NCBI RefSeq assembly: GCF_000090795.2
Contig: NW_003546564.1
Span: 79,826 to 112,530 of the forward strand
DNA length: 32,705 nucleotides
Direction of reading: 5' to 3'
From: Amphimedon queenslandica
Taxonomy: Eukaryota; Porifera; Demospongiae; Haplosclerida; Niphatidae
In this document: positions 1 to 15,979 of the stretch, piece after piece
Numbering within the stretch: position 1 is the stretch's first letter
Layout: the number at the start of each line of letters is the position of its first letter
The notes under the pieces: generated by a model
What the model was told of the DNA's origin: nothing
The model's input: only the letters and a program-made list of their open reading frames with translations
Database searches by the model: none
Translations under genes and position numbers: made by a program

Positions 1-1714
1 TCTCTGGGTCTATAAAAAATTGACACAATTAAAAATACTCAGTTTCAAATTACCATATATTGTAGTGGATATAAATATTACACTGCTACTGCTAGTAATG
101 CCGGCATCAGTAATAATAGTGTTATTAATAATTATTATGGATGACATATTGATGGCTGTGTTATTGAATCTTCCCTCTTGATAACTCAATGCATCTAATA
201 TTGATACACTGTACATTCCATTAGGCAATGTATTAGCACAACCAATAGCTACTGTATCCATCAGTGGCTTTATTATTTTGTAATATACTGTTGTTGATCC
301 TCCTTCAGTGTTATTAATTGGTTTAAATACTCCATAGCAACCTGTTGATTGGGAATTATTTCTAAAAATACACTGGAGGCAAACAGCTGAGTCATTAATT
401 GACAATATAGCAGCAGAAATGACATGATATGTGTCTGTGTGAAAAGAAAAATATTACATCCTTGGACGTCTACCTCAGGTCTATATTTTTGTATATAGAC
501 CTGTTTAGTATGATATATAATACACACATACTTACTGAATTTGAATGTGAAATCATTAGAGTGAATAAAGTCAACATTATTAATAGTAAAAAGTGACATT
601 TTAACAGTGTATTTAGCTCCATACTCCAATACTTCACTTATATTAATGGTAACATTAACATTGTTATTTATATCTCCAGTAGTAACAGTGCAATTATTAG
701 TAGTAGGAGATGCCAATGAGCAATGATATTCTTGCTCATTTATTAGCAATAAAACCAATTGCGGCACTGTTCCAATACAGTAATTGTTGTACTAAAAAGG
801 TAAAATAATCCATGATGTAAACTGCTTAATAAAATTTTGTAATTTTTGCAGATAATAGAGCTATTATATTTACCTGAAATATAATATAAGTTCCAATATA
901 CTCTTCAATAAAGTGTGGTGTTGTAGTAACTGCAGCTAAAAATAATTATTATGATATTCTAATAATAATACCCTTAAATTTACTTTGATATAATATGATG
1001 CCTGACAGCATGGTAGTATTGCCCTTACCAACAATATTCCATGGTGTTATGCTAATATTATAAGTGGAACAAAACTCATTAAGATATAAATTGTACTGTG
1101 TATCAGTAATATTAACTGACATATCAGTTGTTGATATTACTATAGTATAATATAATATCGGTATTCCTGTTAGTGTATATGGTGCTTCATATTTAAGTAA
1201 TAATGTTGTGCTATTAATTTGTGTCACTGTAGCAGTAACATTTGACAACAAACCTAAGTTAAAATGAAATCATACTGTAATAGATCTAATTGTTATTATT
1301 ATAAAATTACCTTGCACCATCAGTTGTACTATTGGGCTTTCAGGGAAATATTCCCAATTATGAACAACACACTGTATTGTTGATTCATTCCACTGAACAG
1401 TTGCAGGCACTGATACATTATATTGCTTACTGCCATTGGGAAAAATGTTCGGTCCGTTTGGCAAAACACCTTTATCTTGGATTTCCTGATATGCTGCAGA
1501 CATACCATTAACAAGCCAATATTGTCCAATACAATCATGACACACACAGGTAAACACTGCAGTTGAGCCCAGACTTGCATTAATTGGTGAAGGTGGAACA
1601 AGAATAACTAGAAGAATAGATGCAATCTACGTCTAACCTACATAGCTGTAGCTTACTTGGTGTTCCCTTTACAAAACATGCTAAAGATACCATTAAAAAC
1701 AATGCTTGCAGCAT
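1..1714 (-). CDS. Ig/FN3-like secreted or membrane protein, 3' part outside window
   Basis: Spliced gene read leftwards. Exons by descending coordinates: 1714-1657, 1607-1311, 1253-972, 935-874, 791-536, 434-54 and 9 to the left edge; all junctions are GT-AG and keep one open frame. Exon 1 starts MLQALFLMVSLACFVKG, a clear signal peptide. Exon 2 (99 codons) looks like an Ig-like domain, with paired cysteines in TCVCHDC and IQCVVHNW. Exon 3 resembles a fibronectin type III domain (KYEAPYTLTGIPILYYTIVI, then YNISITPWNIVGKG). Exons 5-6 look like another FN3-type pair with many N-x-S/T sites. The product is thus probably an extracellular adhesion or receptor-like protein. No transmembrane segment or cytoplasmic domain is visible because the 3' end is off the window, so receptor status is unknown. 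Domain names rest on visual pattern only. It sits head-to-head with the astacin gene, 103 bp between start codons. Confidence 0.72.
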
Positions 1715-1817
1715 CTTGAATACGAGGATATGACAACAGTGGTGCGGTTTTGCTGTTTAAATACAACCACAACAATAGCTCCAGCCCTTCCCTTTCCTCC
1801 TCCTTCTTTCTGTCACT
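1715..1817. promoter_or_regulatory. Very short bidirectional promoter/5'UTR spacer
   Basis: Only 103 bp separate the start codons of the leftward Ig/FN3 gene and the rightward astacin gene. Any core promoter for both must lie here or inside the first exons or introns. The plus strand is pyrimidine-rich between 1775 and 1815. I see no TATA box that I would defend. Confidence 0.5.
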
Positions 1818-7003
<5,186 letters not shown>

Positions 7004-7253
7004 GTGGTGTTGTCTGTGGATGATAAACTGTATCACATCTTTTTGTCATTGTTTTAATTTCGTTTTCCTTTCTTCTGTGACATTTTTCTCATATGTGTAA
7101 TGATTAAAAATACTGATAATTGTTATGAATCAAAAAATTACATAAACATTAAGGGGCTCCATCCAATGCCACTACAGATTCATACCTACATACAGATTTC
7201 ACCAGTTGGGGCTTTGCCCAATTAAAAATTGATAAATTTGATTTGATTTGATA
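7004..7253. other. Convergent 3' spacer between astacin and DCAF17 genes
   Basis: The two stop codons face each other about 250 bp apart. An ATTAAA at 7103-7108 is a plausible polyadenylation signal for the rightward astacin gene. I see no canonical signal for the leftward gene within this spacer. The 3'UTRs may overlap. Confidence 0.5.
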
Positions 7254-8788
7254 TTATACATTTCTTCTTAGCCGATAGAAGTAGCAAGTGTGATTACTGG
7301 AGAAACTGACAATGTGTATGATACAATCTAGTTCATGATATACACAATTGCCACCAATCTGAAAAAAACCAGACAGAAAGGAGAAATGAGGAAAGGATTC
7401 TAATACATTTTCATTGTTTGAGCACCTACTGGACTCCACGTTGGCAGGGGGACCTTTTTAGTGACAGCACCAGTTTTGTCGTCAAGAAAGCAAAGAAATG
7501 CTATCGTCTGTTCTCCCTCGGGGACGGTAATGACAGCATAAAGTAAATTTGTTTCATTTTCATAGTCCAGGTCCTGTACAGCAGACTAGAGGGGAGGAGT
7601 CAATCAATTAACCTTATAAGGCATTAAATATTTTTTAAATAGTCATAGCTCAAAATAATGGGCTTGGAATCAGAAATGTATCTTATTTTTCAGACAGCCA
7701 TAACAGTGTTGGAATTGCACATGTAGTTCAAACTTTCTTATAATTGATGCGCTTGTGCTGTATTGAAATTTTTAGTTTAGTGCAGTCTCTCCCTTATTCT
7801 CCTCTCTCTCTCTCTTTTAACATACAACAAGGTAATCCAATTGCTCTTTCTTGTATAATCTCTTAATGACACGCCCTCTGCTAGATATCAATGGCTAAAA
7901 TACAAATAATAACAATAAAATTAAAATAATAATAATTAATGTTGATTTTCGAATTGCCATTACCTGATTGTCTTGTTCATCCATCAATTCTTTAAATTCA
8001 TTCACATAACAAATATCAATAGACCCTGTTATAGGAGAATATCTATAGCAGCTGGAAATAAATTCAAAATACGCTAATCAAACATACAGTAGCTACAATG
8101 GCTTATACCTCAAAGTGCAGCCGCTTATCTGTAAAATTCTTTGATAGTCTTCGAAATGAAAGGCGACCACGTCAGGATGAAATTGAGCCGTATTTGTCAT
8201 TAAGTTTTTAAGCTGAGAGAGATAGAGAGAGAGAGGGAGAAAATTAAATAGAGAAGGGACTCCAATATCACTCACAACTCTTCCAGAACGAAAGTCCTTG
8301 ATCAAGAAATCGCTATTGCAGTTTGACTTGCGATTATGAAGATAAATAAATGGAGAGCCACCAAATGAAACACCGACAGTCGGATTACAGCTGGTCTCAA
8401 ACAACAATGGAGGAAGGGCTAGTATACAAGTCACATGAGATTACTGTAGAGCACCTTTTGTTGAGGGCTGTAAATTTTGCGGATTGTGCAATTTTTTTGA
8501 AGATTCACAAAAATTACTTTGCAAAAATCAAATTATTATGGTACAAGATGGCAGATGAAATAAATTCGCAAAAATTAAACCCACAAAATAGATTTTTAGG
8601 CAAATTTGCGTAATTTACAGCCCTTGAAAAAAAGGAACCACAGGGTAAATGGATCAGTACTTACATGTGACGATACAGTTGATTGGGATCCCATTGGGAT
8701 ACACTCCTGGTATAAAAGATGGCGTGAGAGGGTCTCTGCTGTGATATGGAGCATCTAACTGTACAGCTGGAGTCGTTTGACACTAATA

Positions 8789-8846
<58 letters not shown>

Positions 8847-11250
8847 TTCTTTGTTTCAATTGTTGTCATTTTGTTGTTGTTGTTTCATTCTTGTTTTTAA
8901 TAATAATTATTATTATTATTATAATTATTAATATCATTAACATTATGGCTTTTCTATTCTCAAGAACTGTTTCTGTTTTGAACTGTTTCTGTTTTGAACT
9001 GACCACAGAAGCTCCATAAGGTACAGGGAGGGGGTCGTTTCACAGCAAACACACACACACACACCATACATGATTTAAACTAACATTATCCAATATCCAT
9101 TGAAGACTGTAATATTTACACGAGCGATGAGTAAAGACTAACAGTAGATCATCACTGATGGAAATGTCATACAACTGATTACCAAATATCTAGACAGAAA
9201 TGCATAACAACAGTGAATAACATTCACATGCAGTTAGATATACATGTAAAGATATAAATGGCATACATGTACAATACTTGGCAGTAGTACAAATAAATAT
9301 GAAACTACCACTGATGTTTGCTGTAACTAGTTTATGAATGGGCAAAGTTAAGAATACCACCTCTGTGTATTTCTTAATGAAAGCCCTTAATCTCTATTGT
9401 CAACTATTGTATTTTATTCATCTCTCTCTTTTTGGTTAATTTTCTTATTATGGAGAGATATTACTAGATATTACACAGTATAAATTGTAAGTTTTAATTT
9501 CATTTTTTATTTTAATGTTGATAATGAACCACCACATGTGTACAATGTATGTGATAAAGTGGTCTCTTTATGTTAATTGGCACAATTCTTTGTTTAGGGA
9601 ATATTTCCTGGGTGTTATCAAACAAATAATGACTAATCCCCTTTACTTGTTTGGAAATGTTGAAATGAACGATGAGTTTGAGTGGGTGGATCTTGAACAG
9701 CAACAGCGATAACACCTTTTGAACGGAAACAACACAGGCAGTCATACACACACACAAAATAGCATAATTACTATAATTATTATGCAAGCAAACAAAACAA
9801 AACAAAACGCTAATATTAATTACATTATCTCGGGCCCTATTAAACGCTGATTTCACTAATACAGACTCCAAATACTCCGCCCACGACAAATATCTACATC
9901 AGAAGTGACAGATATGCCCACTCACAATTAAAGTACCTAAAAGGAACGGCTGTGGATAGATACACTGAGCGAAGGACCTTCCTAGTGTCGGCGTTTAGGA
10001 TCTTGAGAAAACCGTCGTAGGTGAGGATCATCAAACAGACTTCTTTTTCTTCCTCAAAGAGAGGTTTGTCCCTCTAGCAAAACAACAACTCAATTATGAA
10101 CATTAGTTTGGAGTATACTACTCTAAAACATGGATAGAGGTTAGATAAGGCTATCATAATTTAAAATTGGGCACGCTCACAACTCTATCATGGATCACAA
10201 TGGTGTATGCATTATGCAGTGACAAAAATAGATACCAAAGAAAGAGGGGAGAGCCCTACATAAAAGGAAATTGTTGACTAAACAGCTGTCACATCAAACA
10301 AGCTAATCGGAGGCTTCAGTCAGTCATACTGTCACTCTGTCTCTCTCTCTCCCATCTCTCCTTTGTTTTTATTTTAATACATAAATCCTCTCATACTATA
10401 TAGTGGTTTTATTATTTTTTTTGGTATAACATTTCACGAATTTGTTCAGACTTGCCATTTGTTGGTATAGATTTGTGAGAATCTTACCTTCTGTAGCTAT
10501 TTTTCCTAGTGTGTCACACCTTTTTTGTGGAATTTAATTTTGCGAATTTAATAAAAACGCAAAATTAGCAAAATTTATTTCCAGTGAAATATAGCCCCTA
10601 TATGATAATATTAACCTTACAATATGGCAAAAGTAGAGTAAAGCTCCACAGTGTCTTTCCTCTTGTCTTATAGGAGGGAAATGAAAAAGGCGGCGAGGTT
10701 CTCCCCCAGGACCGTCACTACACAAATTAAGTGCATTAACTGATAAAAAAAGTTCCTGCACTTATTAAATATTAATAATTAATTTCCTGAAGAACTTCCT
10801 TTCCGCCCCTGAAGTAATATAATTAATAAATAATTAGAAGACTTACTTAAAATATCCTTCCGTGTGATTATTGAAGTAGATCCGTCTAAAAATAAAGTTT
10901 AAAATAATTTCTTCCTTCACTCCTTTTTTGGAAGAAAAAGAATAAAAGAATAAATACCTTTACCTGTCCAGTCCAATGCATATCGGATATCGCGATGTTT
11001 TGTGCCAAACATTTTCAAAAGAAACAGTAGGCTGTTTAACAAAAAATTAATATGTAGATAAAAGTAATATCATTTTAGCAATTATCTTTTAATTGGAGGA
11101 TCTTGGGCAATTACTGTGTTGCATTACCTCTAGTATCACATTGTGTACGATTTTTGAGGTAATCACATCTCTCAAATTATCGTCCAACTCAATAGTTCGT
11201 CTGAAGAGAAGATTCGAGACGTGATGCTCACCTTCCTTGTAAGCAGCCAT
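7254..11250 (-). CDS. DCAF17: DDB1- and CUL4-associated factor 17 homologue
   Basis: Exons descending: 11250-11128, 11031-10964, 10885-10847, 10071-9926, 9715-9647, 9320-9244 (or start 9326), 9189-9070, 8782-8665, 8418-8276, 8212-8109, 8051-7964, 7585-7430, 7358-7254; 1356 nt, 451 aa, phases consistent throughout. It starts MAAYKEGEHHVSN at 11250. Segments that match vertebrate DCAF17 as I remember it, in the same order: FENVWHKTSRYPI, RRIYFNN, VIAVAVQ, IFGN, NGIPINC, LPPLLFE, the DLDYENETNLL block, and CVYHELDCIIHIV near the C terminus. Human DCAF17 is 520 aa, so this copy is modestly shorter. In vertebrates DCAF17 is a nucleolar protein and a putative substrate receptor for CUL4-DDB1 ubiquitin ligase; the role here is inferred from homology. 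Exons 5 and 6 are the least certain, since their sequence is weakly conserved and they were placed by phase. It is head-to-head with the myosin gene. A palindromic element nearly fills intron 8. Confidence 0.87.
8442..8647. mobile_element. MITE-like inverted-repeat element (copy A) in DCAF17 intron 8
   Basis: The left arm TGAGGGCTGTAAATTTTGCG (from about 8463) pairs with the right arm CGTAATTTACAGCCCTTGAA (about 8608-8628). The outer ends are TACTGTAG and CAGGGTA. The element has no coding capacity. About 190 bp of related sequence with the same internal ACAAGATGGCAGATG lies at 31763-31954, so this is a dispersed non-autonomous element. Confidence 0.75.
8788..8845. repeat. (TAA)n microsatellite
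   Basis: About 19 near-perfect TAA units in DCAF17 intron 7, directly upstream (gene sense) of the exon 8 acceptor. Translated it gives a meaningless Asn run. Confidence 0.97.
9049..9064. repeat. (AC)n microsatellite
   Basis: Short run of eight AC units a few bases inside DCAF17 intron 7, next to the exon 7 donor. Confidence 0.85.
10505..10602. mobile_element. Degenerate inverted-repeat element in DCAF17 intron 3
   Basis: GTGGAATTTAATTTTGCGAA (10526-10545) is imperfectly inverted as the segment containing GCAAAATTTATTTCCAGTG (about 10568-10586), with AT-rich arms close together. It resembles the other palindromic elements in size and base content, but its ends are too decayed to define. It is likely an old MITE copy. 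Confidence 0.45.
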
Positions 11251-11627
11251 TTTGTTGCTAAGCCCGCGAACTGTTATTGCGCATGCTCAGTAGGCGGAGA
11301 TTAAACTCCGTAAAATTTTTAATCTACGCAGACTACGGTAAACACATGCAGACTTAAGCCAGCATGGAAGGTGAAAACTAAGGATTTAGCAAGTAGAAAC
11401 TCTATGGAAAGAACTTTTAGAATCGCAATTGTAATTTAGCAGGACTACAGTTAGTGTGAATGGATTTCGTGCCAACATTTCCCTTGTTTTTTCCTGCTGT
11501 GTGATTGACGCCCACGTCAACCGTATAGTCTCGATTCTAAATATTCGTTTTACAAATTTTCTCGATGCATTCGGCATTTATGATAAGCTCACTGTGATGC
11601 TCTGCAAGAAAAAAAGCACCAGAAACT
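11251..11627. promoter_or_regulatory. Shared promoter region of DCAF17 and myosin
   Basis: 377 bp lie between the two divergent start codons. The part next to DCAF17 is locally GC-richer and contains TTGCGCATGCTCAG at 11277-11290, similar to the palindromic GCGCATGCGC element bound by NRF1 in animals. That assignment is by motif resemblance only. No coding sequence is evident. Confidence 0.45.
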
Positions 11628-14600
11628 ATGAATGAGAGAAGGAGAGAGGAAGACAACCTAACATCACTCGCAGACCTGAGCGAAAAGAGCCTCCTGGACG
11701 CCATTTCGTGCCGCTACTCGCGGGATATCATCTACACTGACGTTGGAGACATTCTTGTTGCAGTGAATCCCTTCAGAGAACTCGAAGAATGTTATTATAG
11801 CGAGGATGCCTCCAAGAAGTATGCTGCTGATGGCTCCTGGGATGAATTACCGCCTCACATCTATGCTGTAGCTGCCAGAGCCTTCACTGCCATGCTTCAC
11901 AGCAAAAAGAGTCAGATTTGTGTCATCAGTGGAGAAAGTGGAGCAGGAAAGACAGAGTCGTCAAAGTTGGTGATACAACAGGTATGGAAGGATTCCCTAC
12001 GTGTCATATTTGATGCTATTACAGTATGAGCTTTGCAAACTGCGAAATTTATTTTTAGCTGGTCTAGTTTGCATGTTTACGAAAATCCATTGTTTTATTA
12101 ATGATGCATATTATACATATAATATATATTGAGATCATCTTTTTGCTTTAAAATTAAAATAGTTTGAGCTCTATAATGAAACAATAACATTACAGTCTAT
12201 AATGATGCCTTAAAAATGGAAATTGAAAACCTTTACGTGTTAAACATGTGATGGATTGTTTGGCATGTTTACTGTATTGCATGTATTTTAATCTATTGTT
12301 TTCATACAGTTAATTAGGATGAGCAGATCTAGTGGGTTTGCTAAGAAACTTCAGAGAAAGATAACAAAGGTAAAATGATAACCCACTCCCTTCCTTCATA
12401 TCTAGTTCTTCTTGGTTATATCATTTTGCAATCAGGATCCGTAATGTTGTTAGCTACACGCATTCACATTCCAGCTACATGTATCACCACTGAGCTGTAT
12501 AATAATGATTATATTGAACACATCCAAGTAGTAATAAATTAATTGGATTACATTTTGTTTATTTCGTTATAGCTTGATCCTGTTTTGGAAGCTTTTGGAA
12601 ATGCACGGACGGTCTTAAACTCCAATTCTAGTCGATTCGGCAAGTTTGTTCAAATCTTCTTCTCTCCTCTTCAAGGCGGGATAGTAGGAGCAAGTCTTGA
12701 GCATTATCTCCTTGAGAAGTCACGAGTTTGTCATCAGAACTTAAAAGTACGAAAAGAAGAGCATAGTATTTAATGAAGGATGGAAAGGCATATGCATGTT
12801 ACATACCAAAATTATTCGTCTGTTTTTATAGGAGCAGAATTTCCACATATTTTATCACTTATTGTACGGGTCTTCTCCAGATGTTCTTAAAACTCTAAAG
12901 CTCGAGGTACAAACTGTGAGATTTATATTATTTTAGCATTGACTTGTTTTCGTACTATCTATAGCAATCTTCTCAATATCAGTATCTCCCGGCAAATGAT
13001 TTGACGGCATCCAGAGCCATTACAAAGAAGTGAGAGATAGCATATCCTTCTTATGTCTCTACATAAAAACAACTTACTTTTATTCTATATCATAATATAG
13101 GGACTCTTTTGATCGAATAGAGAAGTGCATGGTGGAGATTGGATTCAATCCTAATGAGATACTGGAGGTCATTACAATCCTGGCTGCCATCTTACACATT
13201 GGCAACATTGTAAGTCAAAACACTTCCGGTTCTCATTAAACTCCTGCCCAGCATAGACCATGAAGCTTGCTATGATGGTTACACATTGCATGAAGACTTT
13301 CTACATGTACCGTATAGCAGGAAATTTTGGAGGGAATTAAATTTGGTGAATTTGGCATTTTGATAGCCATTCGCCAAAATAAAATCCGCCATTTTGAGCC
13401 ATATACGCATGCTCAATGGCACGTGGCCACAAATTTTCCAAATTAAAATTTGCCAATCACCAAAATTTAGCAATTTGCCAAATTTTAGTCCCTCGAAAAT
13501 GTCCCACTTTACTGTACATACTGCTTAATTAAAATGTATCGTAAATCAGATAATCGGAATTACACATGTGTGTAATATTAACATTTTTCTGCTGCATTTA
13601 TAATTAAATCATTCCCCAATTTGTACCCCATTGTGTGGGGCTTGCATTTACATATATATGTATGTAAAAAATGGGATATATCTGTCCATAATGTCCACAA
13701 ATTATATTTTCCTGTTGTTGCTAACCAGGAGTTTGGCAGTCAGACCAGGGAAGATGATTCAGCCATTATACTAAATAAGGAAGGAGCCAAGACTGTCACT
13801 GAATTATTGGGTCTGGAGTCCGCGGAGCACTTATCATTTGCACTAACAACCCTCCGAACTACAACAAGAGGTATTGCTACTACTGCTACTACTAATAATA
13901 GTAATAAATGCTTGAAATACCATTAGTAAAGTGTTGCTATTGTTATTTCAGGCCTCAGTTTTGCTTTGGGGCTTGCTTTGAATTGCTCAATGCATCACTC
14001 TTCGCTTTGTTGTTATTATAAATGATATGTTAATAATAGTTATAAGATAGTAATATACTTGTATGTATTCTACTATAAAATTAGTTCATGTTTTAGTACC
14101 TTTTGTCTTATTCCTTTACAGGGGAAACTGTGGATAAGCTCTACACTCCCTCGAAAGCTCGTGAAACTCGTGATGCTATGGCCAAAGAGCTTTATTTCCG
14201 ACTCTTCAGTTGGTTGATTTCAAGAATCAACGTCTACTTGAACTGTCAGGATCCTTCAAGGACCCTAACCATTGGTAAAGCAAATCATTCGTTTTAATAA
14301 ACAGCTGCTTATGGCATCATTCGAAAGTAGCTCCACAATTCAAGAAGCAGTATAAAAAATACAGCCAATAGTGCCAGCATTGAAAAGCTTGATTTGGAAT
14401 TTCCACTTGTGGTTTTAGAGTTAATATTTACTATTCTTATGCTTGTAGAAGCATTTGTCCATATTTAGGCCTACATGTGTATGTACATGTAATATTTGCA
14501 TGGTGTAATGTACTAAAATGGGGATTTAAAATTTGTCAGATTGTCAGGGGATTTATTGCTCAACATGAAAGGGTATGATTTGGTTACAGTGTACACTACA

Positions 14601-15913
14601 CATCCTTTGTATTATCACAACATATGAAACTGCCAAATACAATGTATTTACTGCATAGAAATGTTATTATTTATTATTATGATAGTGACGTGTTTCTTTT
14701 CTTTTCCAGGTATCTTGGATATTTTTGGATTCGAGTGCTTTCGTGTTAACAGTTTCGAGCAGCTCTGCATTAATCTAGCTAACGAGCAGTTGCAGCAGTA
14801 CTTTAACGAGCAGATATTTGCAATGGAAAAGGTAATGGAAACGACATCAATGATGATGATGATGATGTGATAGTGGTAATAATAACTAATAATGATGATT
14901 ATAATGATAGTGATAATTTGGCTATTGAATTTTTAAAAGGAGGTTAAGAATAAGCTTTCTCTCTCTCTGTCTCTTCTCTCTATTTTGTATTAAAAAGCAT
15001 TGACTACATATTTTTTTTAAAGAATTAAATGTATGTACTTTTCATAGGAGGAGTACGAGAAGGAGGGGCTGGAGGGTGTGGCTATATCTTACCAAAGCAA
15101 CCAGCCTGTGCTGGACCTCCTGTTATCTAGACCTATTGGTCTATTGTCACTGATCGACGAACAATGCAGAATCAATGTAAGACAATATTGCTACTATTAT
15201 CCATTAGAATAGCTGATTAGAATAGCGTTGTTATTCACTAGAAATGTATTTACTAATCACTTTGATGGATGCATGTATACACACACATGGGCACTTGTAT
15301 GAATTCATGCATGTGTGCTGTGCGTGACATGATAATTAATATACATGTGTACATGTGTATATGTAGGGAAGGGATGATGCCATTATACAGCTGTACAAGG
15401 AGAATTTCAAAAAGTCCCCAGTCTATAAGGCACATAACGGAAACAGAGCATCCTTTACTATAAGGCATTATGCAGGAGATGTAAGTTTTTAAAATTATCG
15501 ATTTTTTAAGAACTGGTGTTTTATAGGTTGAGTATCAAGCTAGCGGCTTCATTGATAAAAATAAGGATTCTTTACCAGACCCGGTTCAGGGGGTTCTGAA
15601 ATTTTCATCCATGGATTTGCTAAGGTGTCTTTTTACACGCTACCCCGACTTTTCGACTAAGAAACCACTGACTGATCCAGTGGTGCTAAAACCAAGGTAA
15701 ATAGGAAAATGAAAATTTTTTGAGGAATTTTATTGTTTTCTTTTTTTAGTGAGAGATCTGTAATGAAGAGAATGTCAGTGAGAAAGAGCGCTAAGAGGAA
15801 ATCAAGAATGATGGGAAGAAAGAGAAGGATGACAGTTGGGGCTATCTTCCGTGACTCCTTGTATAGACTAATGGAGAAACTGCTCTCAGCCACTCCTCAT
15901 TTCATTAGGTTTC

Positions 15914-15979
<66 letters not shown>

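Noticed and set aside
8777..9019. Open frame with a long Asn run, and a similar Tyr-run frame at 28.6-28.8 kb
   Set aside because: These are translations of (TAA)n and (TTA)n microsatellites inside introns.
9512..9889. 125-codon minus-strand frame starting MSWAEYLESV
   Set aside because: It overlaps DCAF17 exon 5 in another frame and shows no similarity. The exon chosen (9715-9647) keeps phase with its neighbours and resembles the VIAV segment of DCAF17.
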